Shown piece after piece: positions 6,446 to 13,118 of a DNA stretch of 13,233 bases. The stretch's first letter is position 1; each line of letters opens with the position of its first letter. Position numbers and translations under genes: made by a program. The stretch covers positions 1 through 13,233 of the forward strand of contig JBAZOW010000073.1 in assembly GCA_041648495.1 (NCBI GenBank). Direction: 5' to 3'. The notes under the pieces were generated by a model. That model was not told where the DNA came from. It saw only the letters and a program-made list of their open reading frames with translations, and did no database searches. This DNA is from Patulibacter sp041648495 (lineage in GTDB: Bacteria > Actinomycetota > Thermoleophilia > Solirubrobacterales > Solirubrobacteraceae).

Positions 6446-8071
6446 ATGGCTAAGCAGCTCAAGTTCGGTACGGAAGCCCGCCAGGCCCTCGAGGCCGGCG
6501 TCGACGCCGTCGCCAACGCCGTCAAGGTGACCCTGGGGCCGAAGGGCCGCTACGTCGTCCTGGACAAGAAGTTCGGCGCCCCGACGATCACGAACGACGG
6601 TGTCACGATCGCTCGTGAGATCGAGGTCGAGGACGTCTTCGAGAACCAGGGCTCGCAGCTCGTCCGCGAGGTCGCCACGGCGACCAACGACGTCGCCGGC
6701 GACGGCACGACGACCGCGACGGTGCTCGCCCAGGCGATCGTCAAGCAGGGCCTGAAGAACGTCACGGCCGGCGCCAACCCGCTCGCCCTCAAGCGCGGCA
6801 TCGAGAAGGCCGTCGAGCAGATCGTCGCCGCCATCGCGACGCAGTCGACCGAGATCTCCGGCAAGGACGAGATCGCCCGCGTCGCGACCATCTCGTCGCG
6901 TGACGCCGAGATCGGCGACGTCATCGCCGACGCGATCGACAAGGTCGGCAAGGACGGCGTCGTCAACGTCGAAGAGGGCCAGACCTTCGGCATCGACCTC
7001 GAGTTCACCGAGGGCATGCAGTTCGACAAGGGCTACGTCTCGCCCTACATGGTCACCGACCAGGACCGTATGGAGGCCGTGCTCGAGGATCCGTTCATCC
7101 TCATCGCCAACTCCAAGATCGGTGCCGTTCGCGACATCCTCCCCGTGCTGGAGCAGGTCATCCAGGCCGGCAAGCCGATCCTGATCATCGCTGAGGACCT
7201 CGAGGGCGAGGCCCTGGCGACCCTGGTCGTCAACAAGCTGCGCGGCACCTTCACCGGCGTCGCGGTCAAGGCCCCGGGCTTCGGCGACCGCCGCAAGCGG
7301 ATCCTCGAGGACATCGCCATCCTGACGGGCGGCGAGGTCATCACCGAGGACCTCGGTCTGAAGATCGAGAACACGCAGCTCAACCAGCTCGGTCGCGCGC
7401 GTCGCGTCGTCGTCGGCAAGGACAACACGACGATCGTCGACGGCAACGGCGACGCCGACGCGATCAAGGGCCGGATCAGCCAGATCAAGTCCGAGGTCGA
7501 GAACACCGACAGCGACTTCGACCGCGAGAAGCTGCAGGAGCGCCTCGCGAAGCTCTCCGGCGGCGTCGCCGTCGTCAAGGTCGGCGCGGCCACCGAGACG
7601 GAGCTCAAGGAGAAGAAGCACCGCGTCGAGGACGCGCTGCAGGCCACGCGTGCCGCGCTGGAAGAGGGCATCGTCCCCGGTGGTGGCGTCGCGCTGCTGC
7701 AGGCCGGCCTCAAGGTCGACGTCACGGACCTCGAGGACGACGAGAAGACCGGCGCGAAGATCGTGCTGCGCTCGCTCGAGGAGCCGCTCCGCCAGATCTC
7801 GTTCAACGCCGGGCTCGAGGGCTCCGTCGTGATCAACGAGGTCCGCAACGCGGCCCCGGGTGTCGGCCTCAACGCCTCCACCGGTGAGCTCGAGGACCTG
7901 GTCAAGGCCGGCGTCGTCGACCCCGCCAAGGTCACGCGCTCCGCGCTGCAGAACGCGGCGTCGATCGCCAAGAACATCCTGACCACCGAGGCGATCGTCG
8001 CCGACATCCCCGAGCCCGCCGCGGCCGGTGGTGGCATGCCCGACATGGGTGGCATGGGCGGCATGATGTAG
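6446..8071 (+). CDS. groEL: Chaperonin GroEL (Hsp60)
   Basis: GroEL is the ATP-driven 14-subunit folding machine. The product has 541 residues, usual for bacterial GroEL. It starts at ATG 6446 with GAAGGAAG 7 nt upstream. The opening MAKQLKFGTEARQAL, the nucleotide-site motifs LGPKGR (30-35), NDGVTI (50-55) and GDGTTT (85-90, with D86 equal to E. coli D87), the catalytic Asp396 in VEDALQATRA (E. coli D398), and PGGGVAL (~411-417) are all intact. The apical domain that binds clients and GroES spans the middle third. The C-terminal tail is Gly/Met-rich (GGGMPDMGGMGGMM), the canonical cavity-lining tail, unlike the His-rich tail of some actinobacterial GroEL1 copies, so this looks like the essential housekeeping copy. 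Being next to groES agrees. Codon use is strongly biased to C-ending codons, as expected for high expression. Confidence 0.99.
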   Translation: MAKQLKFGTEARQALEAGVDAVANAVKVTLGPKGRYVVLDKKFGAPTITNDGVTIAREIEVEDVFENQGSQLVREVATATNDVAGDGTTTATVLAQAIVKQGLKNVTAGANPLALKRGIEKAVEQIVAAIATQSTEISGKDEIARVATISSRDAEIGDVIADAIDKVGKDGVVNVEEGQTFGIDLEFTEGMQFDKGYVSPYMVTDQDRMEAVLEDPFILIANSKIGAVRDILPVLEQVIQAGKPILIIAEDLEGEALATLVVNKLRGTFTGVAVKAPGFGDRRKRILEDIAILTGGEVITEDLGLKIENTQLNQLGRARRVVVGKDNTTIVDGNGDADAIKGRISQIKSEVENTDSDFDREKLQERLAKLSGGVAVVKVGAATETELKEKKHRVEDALQATRAALEEGIVPGGGVALLQAGLKVDVTDLEDDEKTGAKIVLRSLEEPLRQISFNAGLEGSVVINEVRNAAPGVGLNASTGELEDLVKAGVVDPAKVTRSALQNAASIAKNILTTEAIVADIPEPAAAGGGMPDMGGMGGMM

Positions 8072-8077
8072 CACGCC

Positions 8078-8100
8078 TCGGCTCGGGAATTCCGAGCCGA
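8078..8100 (+). terminator. groESL terminator, first hairpin
   Basis: TCGGCTCGG and CCGAGCCGA form a perfect 9-bp stem with a 5-nt loop (GAATT), beginning 6 nt after the groEL stop. The following bases CTTGTG are only weakly T-rich. Confidence 0.75.
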
Positions 8101-8150
8101 CTTGTGCCGGATGGCCCGTCGCGTTCGCGCGGGGGGCCGCCCGAACGTTC

Positions 8151-8184
8151 GACGGCCGTCGCGGGTGATCCCGCGGCGGCCGTT
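8151..8184 (+). terminator. Strong second hairpin downstream of groEL
   Basis: The arms 8151-8165 and 8170-8184 pair over ~15 bp with a TGAT loop. The only non-Watson-Crick pairs, T8159/G8176 and G8151/T8184, are G-U pairs in the + strand RNA and mismatches in the opposite RNA, so it is built for + transcripts. It is followed by a moderately T-rich stretch, CGTCGTTCT. It probably backs up the first terminator and shields the downstream MarR gene. Confidence 0.6.
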
Positions 8185-8303
8185 CGTCGTTCTGGGGCGT
8201 ACCCGTCACGGCGTGCCGTGCGCCGCGGTCGCCGTCGAGGTTGAACACGCACGGCGTGCAGAACCTCTACGGCGACGGAGAGGCCGGGGGCGGCGTATCG
8301 GTC

Positions 8304-8309
8304 TATCGT
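8304..8309 (+). promoter_or_regulatory. -10 box of the second MarR gene, likely leaderless
   Basis: TATCGT ends 8 nt before ATG 8318, and there is no Shine-Dalgarno between them. This TAnnnT spacing puts the transcription start at or within a couple of bases of the start codon. No clear -35 is visible. Confidence 0.45.
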
Positions 8310-8317
8310 TCGTCTCG

Positions 8318-8743
8318 ATGTCCGCCCCCGACCCGACTTCCGCGGCCGCCGTCTGGCGCCGACTCGGGACCCTGGTGGACGCCGAGCGGCAGCGGGTGCA
8401 GTCGCTCGCCCGCGAGCTGGACCTGTCCGTGCCGCAGCTGCTGGCCCTGCGCGAGCTCGACCCCGATGCGCCGCAGCCGATGGGCCGCCTGGCCTGTGCG
8501 ATGACCTGCGACAGCAGCAACATCACCGGCCTGATCAACCGGCTGGAGAAGCGCGGTCTGGTCGAGCGGCAGCCCGACCCCAGCGATCGCCGCGTGCGGG
8601 TGCTGGCGCTGACCGACGAGGGTCGTCGCGTGCGCGCCGACGCGCTCGCCCGCTGGGACGCCTGTCCCGCGGCGCTGGCGGACCTGGACCCGGCCGAGCT
8701 GGCGCAGCTGAACCGCGCGCTCGACCGGATCGTCGAGGACTAG
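8318..8743 (+). CDS. MarR-family transcriptional regulator
   Basis: This is a 141-residue winged-helix regulator. The open frame extends upstream to 8102, but that stretch crosses the groEL terminator hairpins; ATG 8318 gives the normal family length and a helix-like start (TSAAAVWRRLGTLVDAERQRV). Helix 2 is QPMGRLACAMT, the recognition helix CDSSNITGLINRLEKRGLV (64-82), and the wing DPSDRRVRVLALTDEG (87-102), a classic MarR Asp-Arg-Arg wing. It has three Cys (60, 64, 116); C64 at the start of the recognition helix is common in this group, so redox sensing is possible but not shown. It is not closely similar to the exporter-linked MarR above. No target gene is adjacent on the same strand: it converges with citrate synthase and shares a CTAG at the stops, so its regulon lies elsewhere or is itself. 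Confidence 0.9.
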   Translation: MSAPDPTSAAAVWRRLGTLVDAERQRVQSLARELDLSVPQLLALRELDPDAPQPMGRLACAMTCDSSNITGLINRLEKRGLVERQPDPSDRRVRVLALTDEGRRVRADALARWDACPAALADLDPAELAQLNRALDRIVED

Positions 8744-9819
8744 ACCGCCGACACCGGGCGCGGACCCGGGCCGACGTATTTCGCCGACGGGCGGATCAGA
8801 CGCGCTTCGCGCTTCTGCTCGAGGATGTGCGCCGACCAGCCGGCGACGCGGGCGGCGGTGAACATCGGGGTGAAGAGGTTGGCCGGAACGTGGGCGCTGT
8901 CCAGGATCACCGCCGACCAGAACTCGACGTTGGTCGCCAGCACGCGGTCCGGCTTGCGGGCGTGCAGCTCGGCCAGGGCGGCCTTCTCGAGGGCCTCGGC
9001 GGCCTCGTAGCGGGCGGCGCCGATCTCCTTGGCCGTCCGGCGCAGCACGCGGGCGCGCGGGTCCTCGGCGCGGTAGACGCGGTGACCGAAGCCCATCAGC
9101 CGCTCGCCGCTGTCGAGCGCGTTCTTGACCCACTTCTCGGCGTCGCCGGACTGCTCGACCCCGTCGAGCATCGCCAGCACGCGCGACGGTGCGCCGCCGT
9201 GCAGCGGACCGGAGAGCGCACCGACCGCGCTCGACAGGGCCGCGGCGGCATCGGCCCCGGTCGAGGTGACCACGCGAGCGGTGAACGTCGAGGCGTTCAT
9301 CCCGTGCTCGGCGGCCGAGATCCAGTAGGCGTCGATCGCCTTGGCGTCCGTCGGGTCCAGCTCGCCGCGCCAGCGGATCAGGAACCGCTCGGCGACCGTC
9401 TTGCCCTCGGCGACTTCGGCCTGCGGGACCGGCGGCTGTCCGCCGCCCCGGGCGGATTGGGCGACGAACGACAGCGCCATCACGGAGGCGCGCGCCAGCT
9501 GCTCGCGGGCCTCCTCGTCCGTGGTGTCGATGATCGGCTTGAAGCCCCACTCGGGCGCGAGCATCGCCAGAGCGGCCTGGACGTCGACGCGCGGGTCGCC
9601 GGAGCGGACGCTCAACGGGTGCGGCTCGGCGAAGGGGAGGCCCGGATCGAACTGCCCGTCGACCAGCAGGCCCCAGACCTGCTCGTACGGGACGGTGCCG
9701 ACGAGGTCCTCGATGTCGACCCCGCGGTAGCGGAGCGCGCCGCCCTCCTTGTCGGGCTCGGCGATCGTGGTGGCGAAGGCGACGACGCCCTCCAGGCCAG
9801 AACGTACTTCGTCGGTCAT
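8740..9819 (-). CDS. Citrate synthase family protein (short, citrate synthase 2 / CitA type)
   Basis: Citrate synthase condenses oxaloacetate with acetyl-CoA at TCA-cycle entry; methylcitrate synthases of the same family use propionyl-CoA. At 359 residues it is the short Gram-positive type without the E. coli N-terminal NADH domain. Conserved sites are H172 (EHGMNASTFTARV), H207 (GPLHGGAPSRV), H246 with R247 (GFGHRVYRAEDPRARVLR), and R343 in LIRPSAKYVGPGPR. The catalytic Asp of the usual NVDFYSG motif is Glu299 here (TNVEFWSAVIL). I recall the same Glu in actinobacterial CitA/citrate synthase 2 proteins, so it is probably functional, but substrate preference is uncertain. ATG 9819 has GAGGA on the minus strand (9831-9827), 7 nt upstream. 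It is monocistronic, divergent from the amidase gene and convergent with the MarR gene. Confidence 0.93.
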   Translation of the reverse strand: MTDEVRSGLEGVVAFATTIAEPDKEGGALRYRGVDIEDLVGTVPYEQVWGLLVDGQFDPGLPFAEPHPLSVRSGDPRVDVQAALAMLAPEWGFKPIIDTTDEEAREQLARASVMALSFVAQSARGGGQPPVPQAEVAEGKTVAERFLIRWRGELDPTDAKAIDAYWISAAEHGMNASTFTARVVTSTGADAAAALSSAVGALSGPLHGGAPSRVLAMLDGVEQSGDAEKWVKNALDSGERLMGFGHRVYRAEDPRARVLRRTAKEIGAARYEAAEALEKAALAELHARKPDRVLATNVEFWSAVILDSAHVPANLFTPMFTAARVAGWSAHILEQKREARLIRPSAKYVGPGPRPVSAV

Positions 9820-9838
9820 CTGCTGGTCCTCGCTCGTA

Positions 9839-9867
9839 TCGATACTGCACCCACCACCATACGAGAA
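9839..9867 (-). promoter_or_regulatory. Possible citrate synthase promoter with palindrome
   Basis: On the minus strand TTCTCG (9867-9862), 17 nt and TATCGA (9844-9839) give a weak -35/-10 pair. The -10 lies in the perfect palindrome GTATCGATAC (9836-9845). The start point would be near 9832, so the leader would be only ~12 nt. Weakly supported. Confidence 0.3.
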
Positions 9868-9917
9868 CGTACCCGCGGTCCGAAAGGGTGGGAGCGATTG
9901 CCCGTCGGGCCGCGCGC

Positions 9918-9923
9918 TACGGT
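9918..9923 (+). promoter_or_regulatory. -10 box of the amidase gene, leaderless
   Basis: TACGGT is followed by exactly 6 nt and then ATG 9930, with no Shine-Dalgarno. This is the arrangement expected for a transcript that begins at its own AUG. Confidence 0.5.
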
Positions 9924-9929
9924 GGCCCG

Positions 9930-11390
9930 ATGGCGCCGCTCGACCCTTCGCTCCTCACGCGGTCCGCCCTGGACCTGGCCGACCTGGTCCGGCGCGGCGA
10001 GATCAGTGCGCTCGAGCTGACGGACACCGCGCTCGCGGCGATCGACGACCGGAACCCGGCGGTCAACGCGCTGATCGACGTCTGGGCGGACGAGGCGCGG
10101 ACCGTGGCCGCGGCGATCGGGCCCGGGGACCCGCGGCCGTTCGCGGGCGTGCCGACGGCGATCAAGAACAACCGCGCGGTGGCCGGCCACCGCCTGACCA
10201 ACGGCTCGACGTTCGGGGCGGACCCGATCCCGACGCACGACCACAACGTGGTCCGCCGCCTGCGCGACGCGGGCTTCGTGCTGCTCGGCGCGACGAACCT
10301 GCCCGAGTGGTCGATCACGGCGGTGACGAACCCGCGCCGCTTCGGGCCGACCCGCAACCCGTGGGACCTCAGCCGGACCAGCGGTGGTTCGTCGGGCGGC
10401 TCCGCGGCCGCGGTGGCGAGCGGGATGCTGCCGATCGCCCACGGCAACGACGGCGGCGGATCGATCCGGATCCCGGCGGCCTGCTGCGGGCTGGTCGGTC
10501 TGAAGCCCCAGCGCGGTCGGATCTCACTGGCGCCCGACCTCGGGCAGCACCTGCTCGCCGTCGACGGGATGCTGACCCGCACCGTCGCCGACACCGCCGC
10601 CACGCTCGACGTGCTCGCCGGGCCCGAGCCGGGGGACGCGTCGTGGGCGCCGCCGCCGGCCGTGCCGTTCGCCGCGCAGGCGGCGCTCGGGGCCTCCGGT
10701 GGCCTCGAGCGGCTGCGCGTCGCCCTGGTGCTCGAGCCGGCGTTCGAGGGCGAGCCGTCCGCGGCCGACGTCGCCGTCACGCGCGCGGTCGCCGAGCGCC
10801 TGGCGGGCCTCGGTCACACGGTCGACGAGGTCCCGGCTCCGTGGCGGCGGGACGGGCTGCTGAAGCTGTTCGCCAGCGCGTTCGTGCCCGCGGTCGCGTC
10901 GTCGATCCGGGCCGTCGAGCTGCGCCGGGGACGCGCCTGCACCCCCGACGACGTGGAGGCGCTGTCGTGGCTGCTCTGGGAACAGGCGCAGGAGGGACGG
11001 GCGCTGGACTACGTGATCGAGGAGGCGGGGCTGCAGGCGTTCGCGCGCGACGTCGTCACGGCCACCGACGCGTACGACATCGTGCTGACCCCGTCCCTGG
11101 CCGAGGCCCCGTTGCGGATCGAGCAGATCGATCCCGACGGTCCCGACCCGCAGGCGACCTTCGACCGCGGCGGGCGGTTCAATCCGTACCTGGCGATCAG
11201 CAACATCACGGGCTCGCCGGCGATCACGCTGCCGCTCGGCGTGCGGCCCGACGGCGACGACGCGGCCGGACTGCCCGTCGGCGTCCAGCTGATCGGCCGT
11301 CCGGCCGACGAGGGGACGCTGCTGGCGCTGTCCGCGGAGCTGGAGCAGGCGGACCCGTGGGCGGGCAGGATCGCCCCGGTCGCGGACTGA
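9930..11390 (+). CDS. Amidase-signature family hydrolase
   Basis: The 486-residue Ser-cisSer-Lys hydrolase cleaves C-N amide bonds; family members include aliphatic and aromatic amidases and GatA. The triad is visible: Lys79 in GVPTAIKNN, cis-Ser154 in the SGGSSGGSAAAVA signature (151-163), and nucleophile Ser178 in GNDGGGSIRIPA (172-183). The 24-residue gap between the two Ser fits known enzymes. The residue after Lys is Asn instead of the frequent Asp. The C-terminal part contains ISNITGSPAITLPLG and LPVGVQLIGRPADEGTLL, typical of the fold. A GatA role is unlikely, as no gatB or gatC is nearby and the sequence is closer to general amidases; the substrate is unknown. ATG 9930 is preferred to an upstream in-frame GTG at 9888 because of the -10 placement 6 nt upstream and the usual N-terminus (LTRSALDLADLVRRGEISALEL). 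Confidence 0.93.
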   Translation: MAPLDPSLLTRSALDLADLVRRGEISALELTDTALAAIDDRNPAVNALIDVWADEARTVAAAIGPGDPRPFAGVPTAIKNNRAVAGHRLTNGSTFGADPIPTHDHNVVRRLRDAGFVLLGATNLPEWSITAVTNPRRFGPTRNPWDLSRTSGGSSGGSAAAVASGMLPIAHGNDGGGSIRIPAACCGLVGLKPQRGRISLAPDLGQHLLAVDGMLTRTVADTAATLDVLAGPEPGDASWAPPPAVPFAAQAALGASGGLERLRVALVLEPAFEGEPSAADVAVTRAVAERLAGLGHTVDEVPAPWRRDGLLKLFASAFVPAVASSIRAVELRRGRACTPDDVEALSWLLWEQAQEGRALDYVIEEAGLQAFARDVVTATDAYDIVLTPSLAEAPLRIEQIDPDGPDPQATFDRGGRFNPYLAISNITGSPAITLPLGVRPDGDDAAGLPVGVQLIGRPADEGTLLALSAELEQADPWAGRIAPVAD

Positions 11391-11430
11391 CCTCGGGCCG
11401 GACGCGCGGTTCCCAGGCGGGATCGGGCGC

Positions 11431-11498
11431 GCCGCGACGCTGGACGTGCCGCGACGCTGGACGTGCCGCGACGCCGGACCCGCCGCGACGCCTGACCG
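11431..11498. repeat. Four tandem copies of a 17-bp repeat
   Basis: The unit is GCCGCGACGCTGGACGT. Copies 1 (11431-11447) and 2 (11448-11464) are identical, copy 3 (11465-11481) differs at 3 positions and copy 4 (11482-11498) at 4. The first ten bases are invariant. The repeat lies between the convergent amidase and SDR genes, and a 17-nt period does not fit coding sequence. Confidence 0.85.
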
Positions 11499-11510
11499 TC
11501 GCTCGGCGGG
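11479..11510. terminator. Hairpin between the convergent amidase and SDR genes
   Basis: CCCGCCG-CGACG (11479-11490) pairs with CGTCG-CGGCGGG (11497-11501 and 11504-11510) across a 6-nt loop, with a 2-nt bulge (CT): 12 bp in total. It lies ~90 nt past the amidase stop and ~27 nt past the SDR stop, so it can serve both strands. Its left arm is made by the end of repeat copy 3 and the start of copy 4. Confidence 0.55.
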
Positions 11511-11536
11511 CGCACCAACGAGTCGCCCCGCCGCGG

Positions 11537-12421
11537 TTAGGCGCTCAGCGCCTCCATCATCGTGCGCGGGACGATCCCCAGCGCTTCCAGGTCGTGCGTC
11601 CCGCGGGTGCCCGACATGTCGCAGGCCAGCAGGGCGAGCTCGTCGCGGTTGGCGGCGCCGGGCCGCTCCAGAGCGGCGGCAGCGACGTTCAACCACGGCA
11701 TCGGCAGCGCCACCGTCCGTCGGCGCCGGGCGACGACCGCCTGCAGCGCGGGCAGCAGCTCGCGGGCGGTGAAGGTGTCCGGCCCCGCCAGCTGGAACCG
11801 CGCCGGGGCGTCGACGGCGGGAGCGTCGCGCTCGACGAGCTCCACGATCGCGTCGGCGACGTCGCCGACCGCGACCGGTCGGGAGAGCCCGATCGGCCGA
11901 GTCGGGACCGGGGCGATCGGCAGGATCGACAGCGCGTGCGCCCACGCGGCCCAGCGCTGGCCGCGCGCGAGCACCAACGAGGGCTGGACGATGCTGACCG
12001 GCATCGATCCGGACGCCCCGGCACCGGTCACGACCCGTTCGACGTCGGCCTTGGCCCGCAGGAACCGCGAGCCGACCGCGTGCCCGGCGCCGAGCGCCGA
12101 GACCGCGACGAAGTGGCCGACCCCGGCCAGCGCCGCCGCGTCGGCCAACCGCCAGCTGGCGGTGACGTTCAGCTCCTCCAGGTTGGCCGCCGGCTGATCG
12201 TGCAGCGGACCGGCCAGGTGGATCACCGTGTCGACGCCGCGCAGCACGCCGCCCGGCAGACGGTTGTCGCTGAGGTTCCAGAGCGCGAGCTGGACGTCGA
12301 CGCGGCGGGTCCCCAGGCGCGCCGGATTGCGGACCAGGCACCGCACGTCGTGCCCGCGCCCGAGTAGGCGGTCCAGCACGCGTCGGCCGGTGGCTCCGGT
12401 CGCTCCGGTGAGCAGGATCAT
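11537..12421 (-). CDS. NAD(P)H-binding atypical SDR (NmrA / NDUFA9-like)
   Basis: The 294-residue single-domain Rossmann protein has the N-terminal dinucleotide motif TGATGATGRR (5-14), followed by VRNPARL (Arg28 and Arg31 suggest NADP(H)), VIHLAGP (66-72) and VSALGAG (107-113). The catalytic YxxxK position reads F120-L-R-A-K124: the Tyr is replaced by Phe, so classical SDR reduction is unlikely. Such atypical SDRs act as redox sensors, isomerases, or, in the NDUFA9-like group, quinone or lipid-associated assembly factors. No function is assigned. ATG 12421 has no Shine-Dalgarno, but TAGGCT lies 6 nt upstream, suggesting a leaderless transcript of its own even though the carbonic anhydrase gene ends only 59 nt upstream on the same strand. 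Confidence 0.88.
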   Translation of the reverse strand: MILLTGATGATGRRVLDRLLGRGHDVRCLVRNPARLGTRRVDVQLALWNLSDNRLPGGVLRGVDTVIHLAGPLHDQPAANLEELNVTASWRLADAAALAGVGHFVAVSALGAGHAVGSRFLRAKADVERVVTGAGASGSMPVSIVQPSLVLARGQRWAAWAHALSILPIAPVPTRPIGLSRPVAVGDVADAIVELVERDAPAVDAPARFQLAGPDTFTARELLPALQAVVARRRRTVALPMPWLNVAAAALERPGAANRDELALLACDMSGTRGTHDLEALGIVPRTMMEALSA

Positions 12422-12427
12422 GGACGC

Positions 12428-12433
12428 AGCCTA
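12428..12433 (-). promoter_or_regulatory. -10 box of the SDR gene, leaderless
   Basis: On the minus strand TAGGCT is followed by 6 nt and ATG 12421, the same geometry as at the amidase gene. There is no recognisable -35 or Shine-Dalgarno. Confidence 0.5.
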
Positions 12434-12445
12434 CGGGCCGGACCG

Positions 12446-12467
12446 GCCGCCGTCGCCCGACGGCGGC
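12446..12467 (-). terminator. Hairpin between carbonic anhydrase and SDR genes
   Basis: GCCGCCGTCG (12446-12455) and CGACGGCGGC (12458-12467) are perfect inverted arms with only 2 bases between them, so the RNA would pair ~9 bp around a tetraloop. It starts 13 nt after the carbonic anhydrase stop, before the SDR -10 box, and so probably separates the two genes. Confidence 0.65.
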
Positions 12468-12480
12468 GTTCGCGGTCGGT

Positions 12481-12990
12481 TTACAGCTCGACCTCGCGCA
12501 GCCGCCCGGTCTCGACCTCGAAGACGAAGCCTCGGACCTGGTCCTTGTTCAGCAGGAACGGGCTGGCGAGCACCCGCCGCAGCGACTGCTTGAGGTCGGC
12601 CTCGATGTCGCTGAACGACTCGGGCGACCACTGCGGCTTGTAGCCGGTCTCGGCGAGCAGCTCGTCCCGCAGCTGGTCGTCGGAGTAGGTCAGCTGTCCG
12701 CAGTCGGTGTGGTGGACGAGCAGGATCTCGTTGGTGCCGAGCTTGCGCTGCGAGATCGCCAGCGAGCGGATCACGTCGTCGGTGACCACGCCGCCCGCGT
12801 TGCGGATCAGGTGGGCGTCGCCGATCTCGAGCCCGAACATCCCGAACAGGTCCAGTCGGGCGTCCATGCAGGCCACGACGGCGACCTTGCGGCGCGGCTT
12901 GGGCGTGTCGTACGGCGAGTACTTCTCGGTGAAGGCCTCGGCGTGGCGGACCAGGTCGGGGGTTTGCGGCGCGGTGAAGTCGTCGGACAT
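12481..12990 (-). CDS. Beta-class carbonic anhydrase
   Basis: This zinc enzyme interconverts CO2 and bicarbonate in the cytoplasm, supplying bicarbonate to carboxylases and buffering pH. The 169-residue length fits the compact actinobacterial type; from memory, the order of motifs closely follows M. tuberculosis Rv1284. Zinc ligands are Cys41 in CMDARLD (41-47), with the Asp43-Arg45 dyad in the same motif, and His94 and Cys97 in VHHTDCGQLT. IRNAGGVVTDDVIRSLAISQRKLGT (62-86) is the highly conserved core. The C-terminus RGFVFEVETGRLREVEL is typical of this branch. The 12-residue N-terminal extension has no targeting signal. ATG 12990 has only a weak AGGCG upstream. A hairpin follows, so it is probably transcribed alone. 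Upstream 12991-13118 holds its control region. Confidence 0.95.
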   Translation of the reverse strand: MSDDFTAPQTPDLVRHAEAFTEKYSPYDTPKPRRKVAVVACMDARLDLFGMFGLEIGDAHLIRNAGGVVTDDVIRSLAISQRKLGTNEILLVHHTDCGQLTYSDDQLRDELLAETGYKPQWSPESFSDIEADLKQSLRRVLASPFLLNKDQVRGFVFEVETGRLREVEL

Positions 12991-13118
12991 GGAGTCGCCT
13001 AGGTCAGGGGCCTACCGCGGGGGTAGGGCCGAAACGGAACGGGCCGCCGGATCCTATGCGTTCGCCGTCTGCGCCCGAGGTCCCGGGACCGCGCGGACCC
13101 CCGCGTCGGGTGGCGGGG
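12991..13118. other. Control region upstream of carbonic anhydrase
   Basis: No gene is seen here. On the minus strand TAGGAT (13056-13051) could be a -10 box giving a leader of ~50 nt. An imperfect hairpin GGCCTACC / GGTAGGGCC (13009-13030) would fall in that leader. A perfect 12-bp palindrome GGTCCCGGGACC lies at 13079-13090, upstream of the possible promoter. A 6-bp hairpin CCCCGC / GCGGGG (13099-13118), directly after the next gene's stop, may end its transcript. Each is weak on its own. Confidence 0.35.

Noticed and set aside
8142..8151. CGAACGTTCG palindrome as a LexA (SOS) box
   Set aside because: The actinobacterial/Bacillus SOS box needs four bases between CGAAC and GTTCG; here there are none, and the site lies in a terminator region.
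5936..8248. 770-codon open frame antisense to groES-groEL
   Set aside because: It is the mirror of a highly biased GC-rich gene: stop codons are rare on the opposite strand, the product is a low-complexity Asp/Leu/Arg-rich string, and the + strand gene is certain.
9749..12367. 872-codon + strand frame across citrate synthase, amidase and SDR
   Set aside because: The product is Arg/Gly/Ala/Pro-rich with no domain, and it crosses three real genes on both strands and their promoters and terminators. It is a GC artefact.
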